A stretch of 26,093 nt of DNA, from assembly GCA_964632175.1 (NCBI GenBank), contig CAZWBJ010000014.1, positions 1 through 26,093 of the forward strand, given 5' to 3'. Below the pieces are notes generated by a model. That model was not told the origin of the DNA, searched no databases, and saw only the letters and a program-made list of their open reading frames with translations. Of the stretch, positions 7,746-14,813 are shown in pieces. Position numbers and translations under genes: made by a program. The stretch comes from JAWBSP01 sp964632175 (GTDB lineage: Archaea > Hadarchaeota > Hadarchaeia > Hadarchaeales > JAWBSP01). Each line of letters opens with the position of its first letter. The stretch's first letter is position 1.

Positions 7746-8870
7746 ATGAAGTACAGAATCTCGGTGATTCCGGGAGACGGGATAGGACCAGAGGTGGTGA
7801 GGGAGGGGATAAAGGTTCTCGAAGCCCTCGCCGAAGTCGAGCCGGGTCTCGATTTCGAGTTCATCTTCTTCCCGTGCGGTGGGGAGCACTATTTAAGGAC
7901 GGGGGAGCTGGTGACGGATCAGATGCTGGAGGAGATGTCGCGAACGGACGCCATCTACTTCGGGGCAGTGGGTGATCCGAGGGTTCCCACGGGCATCCTG
8001 GAGCAGGGGATCCTGCTGAAGCTTAGGTTCCATTTCGATCAGTACGTGAACCTGAGACCAGTCAAGCTCTACCCCGGCGTCCCCTGTCCCCTCAAAAATC
8101 CGGGGAAGGTGGATTTCTACGTGGTGAGGGAGAACACCGAGGACTTCTACATCGGACTCGGGGGGAGGTTCTCCGGCAAAGGCAGGCAGGAGCTGGAGCT
8201 CGCGAGATCCCTCTACAAGGCGAAGTTCGGGCTGGACCTGGAATGCGAGGGAGATGAGCTCGCCTACCAGCTGGGGGTGATAAGCAGGAAGGGTGCGGAG
8301 AGGGTGATAAGGTACGCCTTCGAGCTGGCAAGGAGGAAGGGGAAGCGCAGGGTGACCTCGGTCGATAAGGCCAACGTGCTGACCCACGTTTACTCGCTCT
8401 GGAGAGAGGTTTTCGAAAGGGTGGCCCAAGAGTACCATGATATAGAGACCGAGGAGTCCTTCGTGGATGCCACCGCCATGTGGTTCCTGAAGAAGCCGGA
8501 GTGGTACGGGGTGGTGGTGACCCCAAACATGTTCGGTGATATCCTGACGGACTTGGGGGCAATGATCCAGGGCGGCATGGGCATGGCTCCCGGCGCAAAC
8601 CTCAACCCCGAGGGGATAAGCATGTTCGAGCCCATCCACGGTTCGGCCCCCAAGTACGCGGGCAAAAACGTGGCGAACCCCCTCGCCGCCATCCTCGCCG
8701 CAGGCATGATGCTGGAGGAGCTGGAAGAGGTGGAGGCCGCTCTCAGGCTGGAGAGGGCGGTGGCACAAGTTTTGGCGGAAGGGGTGGCTCTACCTCCCGA
8801 TCTTGGAGGAAATGCCGGCACCTCCCAAGTGGGCGACGCCGTGAAGTCTAAAATAAAGGAGGGCATCTGA
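7746..8870 (+). CDS. leuB: 3-isopropylmalate / tartrate dehydrogenase-family enzyme, probably LeuB
   Basis: This 374-residue beta-decarboxylating NAD(P)-dependent dehydrogenase has IPGDGIGPEVV (8-18), the substrate arginine region LLKLRFHFDQYVNLRPVKLY, the VSVDKANVL-like segment (TSVDKANVLTHVYSLWREVF), NMFGDILTDLGA and FEPIHGSAPKYAGK. VDKANVL with SLWREV matches isopropylmalate dehydrogenase. FDQYVNLRPVKLYPGVPCPL is closer to tartrate/D-malate dehydrogenases, so specificity is not settled. Presence of ilvD, leuC and leuD 2-5 kb upstream and no second leuB candidate in the window favour leucine synthesis. It starts 4 bp after the nitroreductase stop; its 3' end carries the ribosome site (GGAGGG, 8858-8863) of the next gene. 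Confidence 0.78.
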   Translation: MKYRISVIPGDGIGPEVVREGIKVLEALAEVEPGLDFEFIFFPCGGEHYLRTGELVTDQMLEEMSRTDAIYFGAVGDPRVPTGILEQGILLKLRFHFDQYVNLRPVKLYPGVPCPLKNPGKVDFYVVRENTEDFYIGLGGRFSGKGRQELELARSLYKAKFGLDLECEGDELAYQLGVISRKGAERVIRYAFELARRKGKRRVTSVDKANVLTHVYSLWREVFERVAQEYHDIETEESFVDATAMWFLKKPEWYGVVVTPNMFGDILTDLGAMIQGGMGMAPGANLNPEGISMFEPIHGSAPKYAGKNVANPLAAILAAGMMLEELEEVEAALRLERAVAQVLAEGVALPPDLGGNAGTSQVGDAVKSKIKEGI

Positions 8871-9398
8871 TTGGGTGAGAGGGGACTCAAGTGGGTGCTC
8901 AGGCTTGTAGGGGTTTTTCTATATGTGGGCCCCTTGCTGGCAGCGTTCTTGGTGCAGGGAGGGGATCTTCTTGCAGCAGTCCTACCAAGCGAGCAACAGA
9001 TGGACAGGGTTGCGCAGAAGATGGACAGCCTGTTCAATTTCTCTGACAACGTGATGGAAAGGGAAAACTACTTCCTGAGCGAGAATGGGGGGGAGGCCGT
9101 GCTTCGATTAACCAACCCCTCCGAGTACCCCATGGTGATTGAAAACTTCACGGGATACGCCGTGTGTCCGGAGCACCGCTATCCCTTGGCTTGGTTCCAG
9201 CTGAAAGACCGAATGGAGATTGGACCTAGGCAGAGCGGGCGGCTCACTCTCTCTTTCTACCCCACTCCCGGGTCTGGAGCGCATGTGCTCTTTGCCCATC
9301 TGGGCTTCTGGCCGGAGCCGGAGGTGGAGAATGCCGTGATGAAGTTGAGGATGCTTGGCATGGAAATAGCGGCGAGGATCGATCATGGGGGCACTTAA
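8871..9398 (+). CDS. Unknown membrane-anchored protein with an external beta-rich domain
   Basis: I do not recognise this 175-residue protein. The TTG start directly follows the leuB stop and is supported by GGAGGG 7 bases upstream. Residues 7-31 form one hydrophobic helix (VLRLVGVFLYVGPLLAAFLV). The rest is probably outside the membrane, and about 70-145 read as a beta-sandwich (EAVLRLTNPSEYPMVIENFTGYAV, then SGRLTLSFYP). A single cysteine lies in the loop YAVCPEHRYP. It overlaps the next membrane gene by 14 bp. The two look like partners in one membrane complex, perhaps with the second protein as a four-helix base. No enzymatic motif is visible. Confidence 0.6.
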   Translation: MGERGLKWVLRLVGVFLYVGPLLAAFLVQGGDLLAAVLPSEQQMDRVAQKMDSLFNFSDNVMERENYFLSENGGEAVLRLTNPSEYPMVIENFTGYAVCPEHRYPLAWFQLKDRMEIGPRQSGRLTLSFYPTPGSGAHVLFAHLGFWPEPEVENAVMKLRMLGMEIAARIDHGGT

Positions 9399-9963
9399 GG
9401 TTAACCCGGCAGGACTGGCGGCGGGGGCGCTGATGCTTCTTCTCCCCTTTCTCGGTCCGTGGTGGAGGGCCTCTTTGGGGGAGATGGTGGAAGTTCAGCT
9501 GTCTCCCTTCACCTACAGGGTGAGCATTCTGGGCGAATCTCTCTCCTCAAGGCTGGCCGACTATCTCCTTTTTGGGGTCAGGCTCTCCGTTGTCCTGGGT
9601 GGGGCTCTCCTCCTCGCCGGCTCCCTCTTTCCCAACAGATGGTGGAGCAGGAGGCTGGTGAGGTTCGGGGCCATGAAGGTGCTCTGGCTCGTGGTTTCCC
9701 TCGTTTGCCTCCTGGTGCTCGCTGCTGCCGTCCTCAACCGCGTGGTGCCTTCCATGCTGGGAGAAAAGAGTGCAAATATACACTTCAGCATCCCGTATCT
9801 CTCCGGAAGTTCAGCGGTGGAAATCTCAGCGGAGGGCATGGAGGCTAGGGCGCCTATGGATCTCTCCTTCACCTGGATCTTCTGGCTGGCGGTGGCTGTG
9901 GGGGCCTTGGGTGTGATAGCAAGGGTGGTTGCGGGAAGGATGAAGTCGGGGAAGCTCGGGTAG
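9385..9963 (+). CDS. Unknown four-helix membrane protein
   Basis: This 192-residue protein has four hydrophobic helices at about 9-26, 58-80, 96-120 and 163-186. A beta-rich loop of about 45 residues (120-162, NIHFSIPYLSGSSAVEISAEG) lies between helices 3 and 4. Another polar loop (27-57) follows helix 1 and starts with PWWRASLGEMVEVQLSPFTYRVS. Putting helix 1 inside-to-outside places both loops on the external side. The loops could pack against the ectodomain of the preceding protein, whose gene it overlaps by 14 bp. No known family is recognised. Confidence 0.6.
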   Translation: MGALKVNPAGLAAGALMLLLPFLGPWWRASLGEMVEVQLSPFTYRVSILGESLSSRLADYLLFGVRLSVVLGGALLLAGSLFPNRWWSRRLVRFGAMKVLWLVVSLVCLLVLAAAVLNRVVPSMLGEKSANIHFSIPYLSGSSAVEISAEGMEARAPMDLSFTWIFWLAVAVGALGVIARVVAGRMKSGKLG

Positions 9964-9974
9964 GAGGTGTTTGT

Positions 9975-10313
9975 GTGGGTGAGGCAATTCTCAAAAAGAG
10001 GGGGACGCGAAGGAAGGTGAGGCTCCTTCTCGACGAGATGTACACGGGCTTCAAGGAGTACTTGGAGAGCACGGGGTGGGAGGTTCTCACGGTGGAGGAG
10101 GCGGGGCTGAGGGGGGCGAGGGACTCGGAGGTGGTTGATTACGCGAAGAGGAAAGGACTGGTTGTTGTTACCCAAGACCAGAAAACGGCCGAGCTGGCAC
10201 AGCTGCGTGGAGTTGAATGCATATACATCTCCAACCTGATGATCGCCAGGCTGATCGATGCCGAGCTGAAGAGAAGGTTCGGTGGCAAGACTCATGGAGC
10301 AACTCCGGCGTAA
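9975..10313 (+). CDS. PIN-like nuclease-fold protein (DUF5615 / Mut7-C-like)
   Basis: This 112-residue protein begins with the acidic motif RLLLDEMYTG and continues with GWEVLTVEEAGLRGARDSEVVDYAKRKGLVVVTQDQKTAEL. That is the order of acidic residues in PIN-like folds (first Asp in LLLDE, D in ARDSEV, D in VTQDQ). The GTG start is supported by GGAGGTG about 6 bases upstream. Members are predicted nucleases, often described as toxin-like and commonly paired with a small antitoxin. No intact partner gene is adjacent; a decayed small ORF lies downstream on the opposite strand (10325-10525). An RNA-processing role is equally possible. Confidence 0.7.
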   Translation: MGEAILKKRGTRRKVRLLLDEMYTGFKEYLESTGWEVLTVEEAGLRGARDSEVVDYAKRKGLVVVTQDQKTAELAQLRGVECIYISNLMIARLIDAELKRRFGGKTHGATPA

Positions 10314-10324
10314 GTTCTCTCTCG

Positions 10325-10525
10325 CTATCCCGATGGAGAACCGTGTTTCGAGTGCAGCACGCTCTTTCTGGGAGCTGTTCTAATCCTCTCGGATACTTCA
10401 TCGATAAGCTCTAGCTCCTCCTCGAGGAGGCAGTCCGTGGGGGGCATCCTCCTAACTCTCTCCCTTTCGGTCGAACGTTCTAGCTTGGCCTTGATTGCGG
10501 GGCTTACGTGGGTGGTCTCTTACAT
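10325..10525 (-). pseudogene. Possible decayed antitoxin-like small ORF (stop at codon 2)
   Basis: Reading the minus strand from ATG 10525, the second codon is TAA. The frame then stays open for 64 codons to TAG at 10325-10327. The translation after the stop starts ETTHVSPAIKAKLERSTERE and continues into a strongly acidic amphipathic stretch (LLEEELELIDEVSERIR), which looks like real protein, not a chance frame. The opening resembles small archaeal antitoxins (T-x-V-S-x-x-x-K-x-x-L-E). An internal ATG at 10447 preceded directly by AGGAGG could still give a 40-residue product. This ORF takes up most of the 235-base gap 10314-10548, which holds nothing else I can identify. Confidence 0.3.
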
Positions 10526-10548
10526 GAAAATTACGCTTGCTAGGCGGA

Positions 10549-11034
10549 TCACGGGAGCCTGTAGCTCTCGGCCTCCAGTGCCTTGGGGAACCCCAGAAGC
10601 CCTAGGTGTTTCGGCTTCCTGCCAAAGAGCATCCTCCCGAGCACTAGGCCGAACCAGAGGTAGGCCGGGTAGAGGCAGAACATCAGGATGCAGAGGAACA
10701 TCCATCCCGGCGAGACGTCGGCGAGCGTAGCGTTCTTTGGAACTATATCCCATATCCCCCCGTTAAGCATGAAGGCCGTTCCAGAGGAGCCCGGCCCCTC
10801 AACGAGATCGTAGAAGGGCTGGGTGAAGTCGTTGAGCTTGAAGCCCGCGAACCCCAGCTCCCTGTCGAAGTTGCAGAACATGGCGATGGCAACGAACCAG
10901 AAGACAAAGACGACGAGGAGGCTCGCCCCCAGAACCCAGGCAGTCTCCCTCACCCCCGAGTGGAAGAAGCGCTTGGCCAGCAGGGCGATGACCAAGCCAG
11001 CACCGAAGAGCATGAAGGGATCTATCCAGAACAT
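10549..11034 (-). CDS. Unknown small integral membrane protein
   Basis: This 161-residue protein uses the ATG at 11034, which shares one base with the upstream stop (TAATG), a typical coupled junction. An upstream ATG at 11061 would add 9 residues inside the epimerase gene and is less likely. Hydrophobic helices lie at about 7-20, 31-53 and 110-135. A loop of about 55 residues between helices 2 and 3 (FDRELGFAGFKLNDFTQPFYDLVEG, then LNGGIWDIVP) is probably external. The C-terminus is a polar tail (GRKPKHLGLLGFPKALEAESYRLP). No family is recognised. Coupling to the SDR gene suggests a joint role in modifying a membrane lipid or lipid-linked sugar; that is inference. Confidence 0.6.
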   Translation of the reverse strand: MFWIDPFMLFGAGLVIALLAKRFFHSGVRETAWVLGASLLVVFVFWFVAIAMFCNFDRELGFAGFKLNDFTQPFYDLVEGPGSSGTAFMLNGGIWDIVPKNATLADVSPGWMFLCILMFCLYPAYLWFGLVLGRMLFGRKPKHLGLLGFPKALEAESYRLP

Positions 11035-12116
11035 TATACATACCCCCTCTGCTTGTACCACTCCGCGGTCTCGTAGACGCTCAGTCTGTAGTCCGGGTAT
11101 AGGAGGCGGTAACCGGTCTCCTTCAGCCTCCTGTTAGAGGCCCTGAAGTTCTTGGAGAACTTGGTTTGCCCCAGCTCATCCAGCATGGCAGCTAGGACCC
11201 CCTCTTCCACGAACGGTTTTCTCCCCTTCCTCTTTATCTTCCTTATGGCTCTTACTGCTATCCTCTTCGCGAGTGGGAGAAAGATCTTACCCAGCCTCGT
11301 GAGGCGGCCGCTCATCGAAATGGGTGGAAGGGCGTAGATTTTGTTCTCTGTCGCAGTCGCAATGGAGAAGATGACATCCGCCAAGTCGTAGCGCTGGTCG
11401 TCCACGATGTGGTACACCCTTCCCACCTCGCCCTTCTCCGCCAGGTGAACGGAGGAGTGTATCACATCCTTCACGTGAACCAGTGGCCAGCGGAAGCCGA
11501 GCTGGCGGGGGAGGGCGGGAATGATTCCCCTCGTGACCAAGAAGAAGAGGACGGTATCCATCATGGTTCCGGGGCCGTAGAGGGAAGCCGGTCTGAGGAC
11601 GATGGCGGGAAGTCCCCGCCTGTGGTATTCCCAGACCACCTGCTCCTGTTCGTACTTGCTTTTCTCATAGGGAATGCCCTCACAAGGTCTGGGCTGGTGC
11701 TCCTCCGTCAGCTCCCCCTCGATTTGGAACATGGAAATCCCGAAGATTTCCAAAGTGCTCCAGTGAATGAAGGCCTTCAGGGTCCCTCCCTCCTTAAGCA
11801 GGGCCTCGCAAAGGTTTCGAGTCCCCTCAACATTTACCGCCCGCATGAGCTCGAGGGGCGCGTAGTAGTTGAAGATGGAGGCGGTATGAAAGACCACATC
11901 CACATCCCTGACCACACGTGGAAGGGTTTCGGGCCTCGTTAGATCCGCGGGGATGAATTCAACGCCCAGTTGGAGGATGCGCTCCCTGTTTCTGACGGTC
12001 ACCCCCACGGGCTGTTCGAGGTCCGTCGCCCTGATCCTGTAGCCCTTCTGGGCGAGCAGTTCTACAAGTGCAGATCCCACGGCACCGCAGGCGCCCGTTA
12101 CCAATACTCTCTCCAA
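11034..12116 (-). CDS. NAD-dependent epimerase/dehydratase (extended SDR family)
   Basis: This 360-residue protein has the Rossmann motif VTGACGAVGSAL (6-17), an acidic residue after beta-2 (TDLEQ, 31-35) typical of NAD binding, a DLT motif (58-60), the HWST segment with catalytic Ser/Thr (118-121) and Y150-x-x-x-K154 (PYEKSKYEQE). The C-terminal 90 residues are basic (RAIRKIKRKGRKPFVEEG) with moderately hydrophobic segments. The layout resembles 3-beta-hydroxysteroid-dehydrogenase-like or NDP-sugar epimerase-like SDRs. The start is TTG at 12116, with a TATA-like TTTAAG about 24 bases upstream; no ATG is available nearby in frame. Sugar nucleotide, sterol-like or polyprenyl substrates are all possible. 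Confidence 0.82.
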   Translation of the reverse strand: MERVLVTGACGAVGSALVELLAQKGYRIRATDLEQPVGVTVRNRERILQLGVEFIPADLTRPETLPRVVRDVDVVFHTASIFNYYAPLELMRAVNVEGTRNLCEALLKEGGTLKAFIHWSTLEIFGISMFQIEGELTEEHQPRPCEGIPYEKSKYEQEQVVWEYHRRGLPAIVLRPASLYGPGTMMDTVLFFLVTRGIIPALPRQLGFRWPLVHVKDVIHSSVHLAEKGEVGRVYHIVDDQRYDLADVIFSIATATENKIYALPPISMSGRLTRLGKIFLPLAKRIAVRAIRKIKRKGRKPFVEEGVLAAMLDELGQTKFSKNFRASNRRLKETGYRLLYPDYRLSVYETAEWYKQRGYV

Positions 12117-12145
12117 TCCTAACCGCTTGACTGTTTTCTTAAAGG

Positions 12146-12243
12146 TGCGGGGGAGGGGATTTGAACCCCTGAACCCCTACGGGACCAGATAACCCACCGG
12201 GGTCTTGAGTCTGGCGCCTTTAACCTGGCTTGGCTACCCCCGC
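12146..12243 (-). tRNA. tRNA-Leu (anticodon CAA) with intron, CCA not encoded
   Basis: On the minus strand the acceptor stem is GCGGGGG paired with CCCCCGC, followed by discriminator A at 12146. The D arm is GCC...GGC, with GG in the loop. The anticodon stem is CCAGA/TCTGG with loop CTCAAGA, giving anticodon CAA at 12205-12207, which reads UUG leucine codons. A long variable arm (14 nt, TCCCGTAGGGGTTC) marks a class II tRNA, and the T arm is AGGGG-TTCAAAT-CCCCT. The 3' flank reads ACCTTT, so CCA is not encoded. The CCA-adding enzyme gene ends 22 bp upstream on the same strand. Confidence 0.95.
12191..12203 (-). other. 13-nt tRNA intron at position 37/38
   Basis: Between CTCAAG and ATCTGG of the anticodon arm lie 13 extra bases (ACCCCGGTGGGTT). 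Removing them restores a 7-base loop and a perfect 5-bp stem, so the boundary is set by the structure, though a one-base shift is possible. Internal ACCC/GGGT pairing fits a bulge-helix-bulge substrate for the archaeal splicing endonuclease. Confidence 0.85.
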
Positions 12244-12265
12244 ATCAGTAATTTGCTCAGCTTTT

Positions 12266-13642
12266 CTATCTGTACCAGGGAAAACACTTGGTGAAATATT
12301 CCGAAAGGAAAGGAGAGAGGCGGGGGTCATCCAGGAGGCTGGGTAGCCCTGGGGATTTCACCATCCTGTAGCCCTCCTGCAGAGCCTCCCCCACGTGTTT
12401 CCCGAGCAGGTGCTTCTGGCGCAGGGTCTCCCGGATCACCTTTTGGGGGCTGGGTGCTCGGCTTTGTAGCTCGTAAACGATTCTCCCAGCGGGATCGGTG
12501 AAGGGTCCAGCCAGCTTGAGGGGTGAGTGGAGATAGGAGCGGACAAAGTTTTCCGCATCCACGCCCAGCGGAGGCCCCTCTCTGATCTCAATCCTCTCTA
12601 GGCAGGGCTGGATTTCGAGCAGTATGGCCCCCCTTCCTTCCCCCCAGACATCGCTCCGAATGACCTTGTGCCCGGCCTCGCTCAGGGCGGCGGTCAGGGC
12701 TCTTTCGGTCTTCCTGAGCTGGGGGTAGAGAACATCCGGGACCACATCCGGAGGCCGGAAGATTATGCAGTAGACCTCCGTGCCTCTCTTCCTCAGGATT
12801 CTGGCGAGCTCAGCCTTTTTCAGTTTCCTGACAGGCTTGGGGAAGAAGAACTCCTCCCGCGGGTTCTTCAGAAAGTCCTGGCAGCCCCTCACAAAGGTGG
12901 CGAAGGTTTGAAGCGAGACAGAGGCGCTCACGTTTCTCCCGGCATCCACGGGATCCACCACGATAAGGGTCTGGTTCTCAAAGATTCTCCTCGCCTCCTC
13001 TTCCGTGGGATAATGGTGTTCGAGGTCAATCACCTGCCCCTCCCTCCATTTGGATGCCCTCCTTACCAGCTCCATGAAAGAGCCCGCGTACAGAACGAGG
13101 AGCTCGCAAAGGTATCCCGAGAAGCCGTGGATCTTGAGCTCGGCCCCGTAGATCCCCATCCCCTTCATGAACTGCTTGAGCAGGAGGACTTGATCGCGGA
13201 GGGCGGGTGTCAGACGCTCCGAGACGTACTTTTGGTGGTGGGGAGAGCGGTCAACGGCGCTTTTGGTTCTCCTCGGGTCGGGAATCTCGTAGCAGGGAAC
13301 CAGGTCCACCTCGAAGCCCTTGAACTCGAAGGTGAGGTACGGGTGCTCGGCGTACCTTTCCCTCCCTTCCCCGCGTGCCACCTCTCTGCATACTTTAAGC
13401 CCCACCTCCTCTAGCTCCTCTCGGGATAGATTCTCCGGGAAGAGGAGGAAGATGTCTATATCTTTCTCCCCCTTCAGCCAGGTCCCCCTTGCCACCGATC
13501 CCACGAGCATGGGCCTGCCCATCCCTTCCCTCTCGCAGGCCTCCCTCGCCCTCTCGAGCAGCGTGCTCACCACCTCCTCCAGCCTCCGGCGGTCCTCCTC
13601 GCTCGGTCTGATTCGCTCCAGCACGGAGTCCAAGAGCTTCAT
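12266..13642 (-). CDS. cca: CCA-adding enzyme, archaeal class I tRNA nucleotidyltransferase
   Basis: This 458-residue enzyme adds or repairs the CCA end of tRNAs. The nucleotidyltransferase motif GSVARGTWLKGEKDIDIFLLF (48-68) carries catalytic D61 and D63, and the third acid is D113 in FEVDLVPCY. The basic YVSERL and LLLKQFMKGMGIYGAE segments follow, then the tail and RNA-binding domains typical of the archaeal class. I chose ATG 13642 over a start 12 codons upstream. It forms an ATGA overlap with the kinase stop, and the N-terminus then reads MKLLDSVLERIRPSEEDRRRL, as in homologs. Cotranscription with the upstream kinase and possibly the downstream tRNA is likely. Confidence 0.95.
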   Translation of the reverse strand: MKLLDSVLERIRPSEEDRRRLEEVVSTLLERAREACEREGMGRPMLVGSVARGTWLKGEKDIDIFLLFPENLSREELEEVGLKVCREVARGEGRERYAEHPYLTFEFKGFEVDLVPCYEIPDPRRTKSAVDRSPHHQKYVSERLTPALRDQVLLLKQFMKGMGIYGAELKIHGFSGYLCELLVLYAGSFMELVRRASKWREGQVIDLEHHYPTEEEARRIFENQTLIVVDPVDAGRNVSASVSLQTFATFVRGCQDFLKNPREEFFFPKPVRKLKKAELARILRKRGTEVYCIIFRPPDVVPDVLYPQLRKTERALTAALSEAGHKVIRSDVWGEGRGAILLEIQPCLERIEIREGPPLGVDAENFVRSYLHSPLKLAGPFTDPAGRIVYELQSRAPSPQKVIRETLRQKHLLGKHVGEALQEGYRMVKSPGLPSLLDDPRLSPFLSEYFTKCFPWYR

Positions 13643-14787
13643 TCCTCTCTCACACCCTCCCCGATTCCCGACACCCATCCCGCTCTAGCACCTTCGCCTA
13701 TCGCCTCCTCCACCACTTTCTTTCCCACCTCCTCCGTTTCAACAAGGGCTATCAGGCTGCCCCCCATCCCTGCCCCTGAGAGCTTTACCCCCAGGGCCCC
13801 GGCCTCGAGGCAGGCCTCCCTCAGGCGTTCAAGCTGAGGGAGGCTCACCTCGTACAGATCCCTCAGGAGGGCATGCTGTTGATTCATCAATTCTCCTAGA
13901 AGTTTCAGCCCCTCGAGTTTTTTCCCCATCGGGCCGAAGAGTTGGACACGCTCCTTCTCCGGTATTGCCTCCCCCCGCAGGATCCTCAGTCCAAGTTCCG
14001 TGGACCGCTGCTCCCTCAGCGTGAAGAGGATGCGCATGCGTGGCTTGGGTGGCAGCTCGTCCAGGTAGGGCGCGAGTTCCTCCTCCTTCAGCCTCTCCCA
14101 CTCCACAGTGTTGTAGGTTCTTCCCAGTCCCTTCACCCTCTCGGCGAGGATCTCGAGCCCCTCGTTGATCTCCCTCTGGCGCACGGGGTGTATCTCCCCC
14201 GTTGAGTGCCTGATGCCCGAGTCAATAACGGCAAAGATGAGGTTCCTAGCTGGAAGCTCCTCCACGTTGAAGGGGGGCCGGCATTCAAGCTTTATGATTC
14301 CCCCGAAGGAGCACCCGTACTGATCCAGCCTGCCGCACGGCACCCCAACCTCCTTCGTCTCCGCCTCGAAGGCGAGCTCGGCGATTTCCCTCTTGCTCAA
14401 TCCAAGCCCGTAGGTGGAGTCAAGCAGCTTGAGGAAGGAGACCTCTAGGGCCGCCGAACTTGACAGCCCCGACCCCACTGGCACCTCGCTTTCCACCGTC
14501 ACCTCCATTCCGCCGATCGGGTATCCTCTCCGCAGCAACACGTTCACCACTCCCCTAAAGTAATTCCCGAACCATCCCCGCTCCATGGGGTTTACCTTTA
14601 CCTCGAAGTTATCCTCGCTGTCCTCCCCCATCCTCTCAAGGTTGAGGGACTTGATCCTGAAGCTCTGGGAGGGCTTTCCCCGGCAGTAGGTCCGGAGGTT
14701 CAGGGCGGCGGGCACCACCGGCAGCCCTTTATAATCCTGGTGCGTGTTGAGAAAGTCGGCTCTCCCCGGGGCGGAGCAGGTTCTCAC
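13639..14787 (-). CDS. GHMP-family sugar kinase, galactokinase-like
   Basis: This 382-residue kinase has the galactokinase signature region in altered form: SAPGRADFLNTHQDYKG (5-21), where galactokinases read GEHTDYN. The P-loop-like motif 2 is PVGSGLSSSAA (103-113), the catalytic Asp segment is GVPCGRLDQYG (148-158, D155) and motif 3 is LSGAGMGGSL near the C-terminus. It probably phosphorylates the anomeric hydroxyl of a sugar. The glutamate that contacts the C6 hydroxyl in galactokinase is threonine here, so the substrate may be a uronic acid, pentose or deoxy sugar. The GTG start at 14787 lies 26 bp after a sugar-1-phosphate nucleotidyltransferase gene on the same strand, the logical next enzyme. 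Confidence 0.85.
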   Translation of the reverse strand: MRTCSAPGRADFLNTHQDYKGLPVVPAALNLRTYCRGKPSQSFRIKSLNLERMGEDSEDNFEVKVNPMERGWFGNYFRGVVNVLLRRGYPIGGMEVTVESEVPVGSGLSSSAALEVSFLKLLDSTYGLGLSKREIAELAFEAETKEVGVPCGRLDQYGCSFGGIIKLECRPPFNVEELPARNLIFAVIDSGIRHSTGEIHPVRQREINEGLEILAERVKGLGRTYNTVEWERLKEEELAPYLDELPPKPRMRILFTLREQRSTELGLRILRGEAIPEKERVQLFGPMGKKLEGLKLLGELMNQQHALLRDLYEVSLPQLERLREACLEAGALGVKLSGAGMGGSLIALVETEEVGKKVVEEAIGEGARAGWVSGIGEGVREE

Positions 14788-14813
14788 CTAAAAGTTTTCT
14801 CCAGGCTTTTGAA

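Noticed and set aside
7893..8768. Minus-strand open frame opposite the leuB-like gene
   Set aside because: It lies entirely antisense to a gene with full-length family motifs; no start signal or recognisable motif.
12668..13414. Plus-strand 248-codon frame opposite the CCA-adding enzyme
   Set aside because: Antisense shadow of a gene with clear catalytic motifs.
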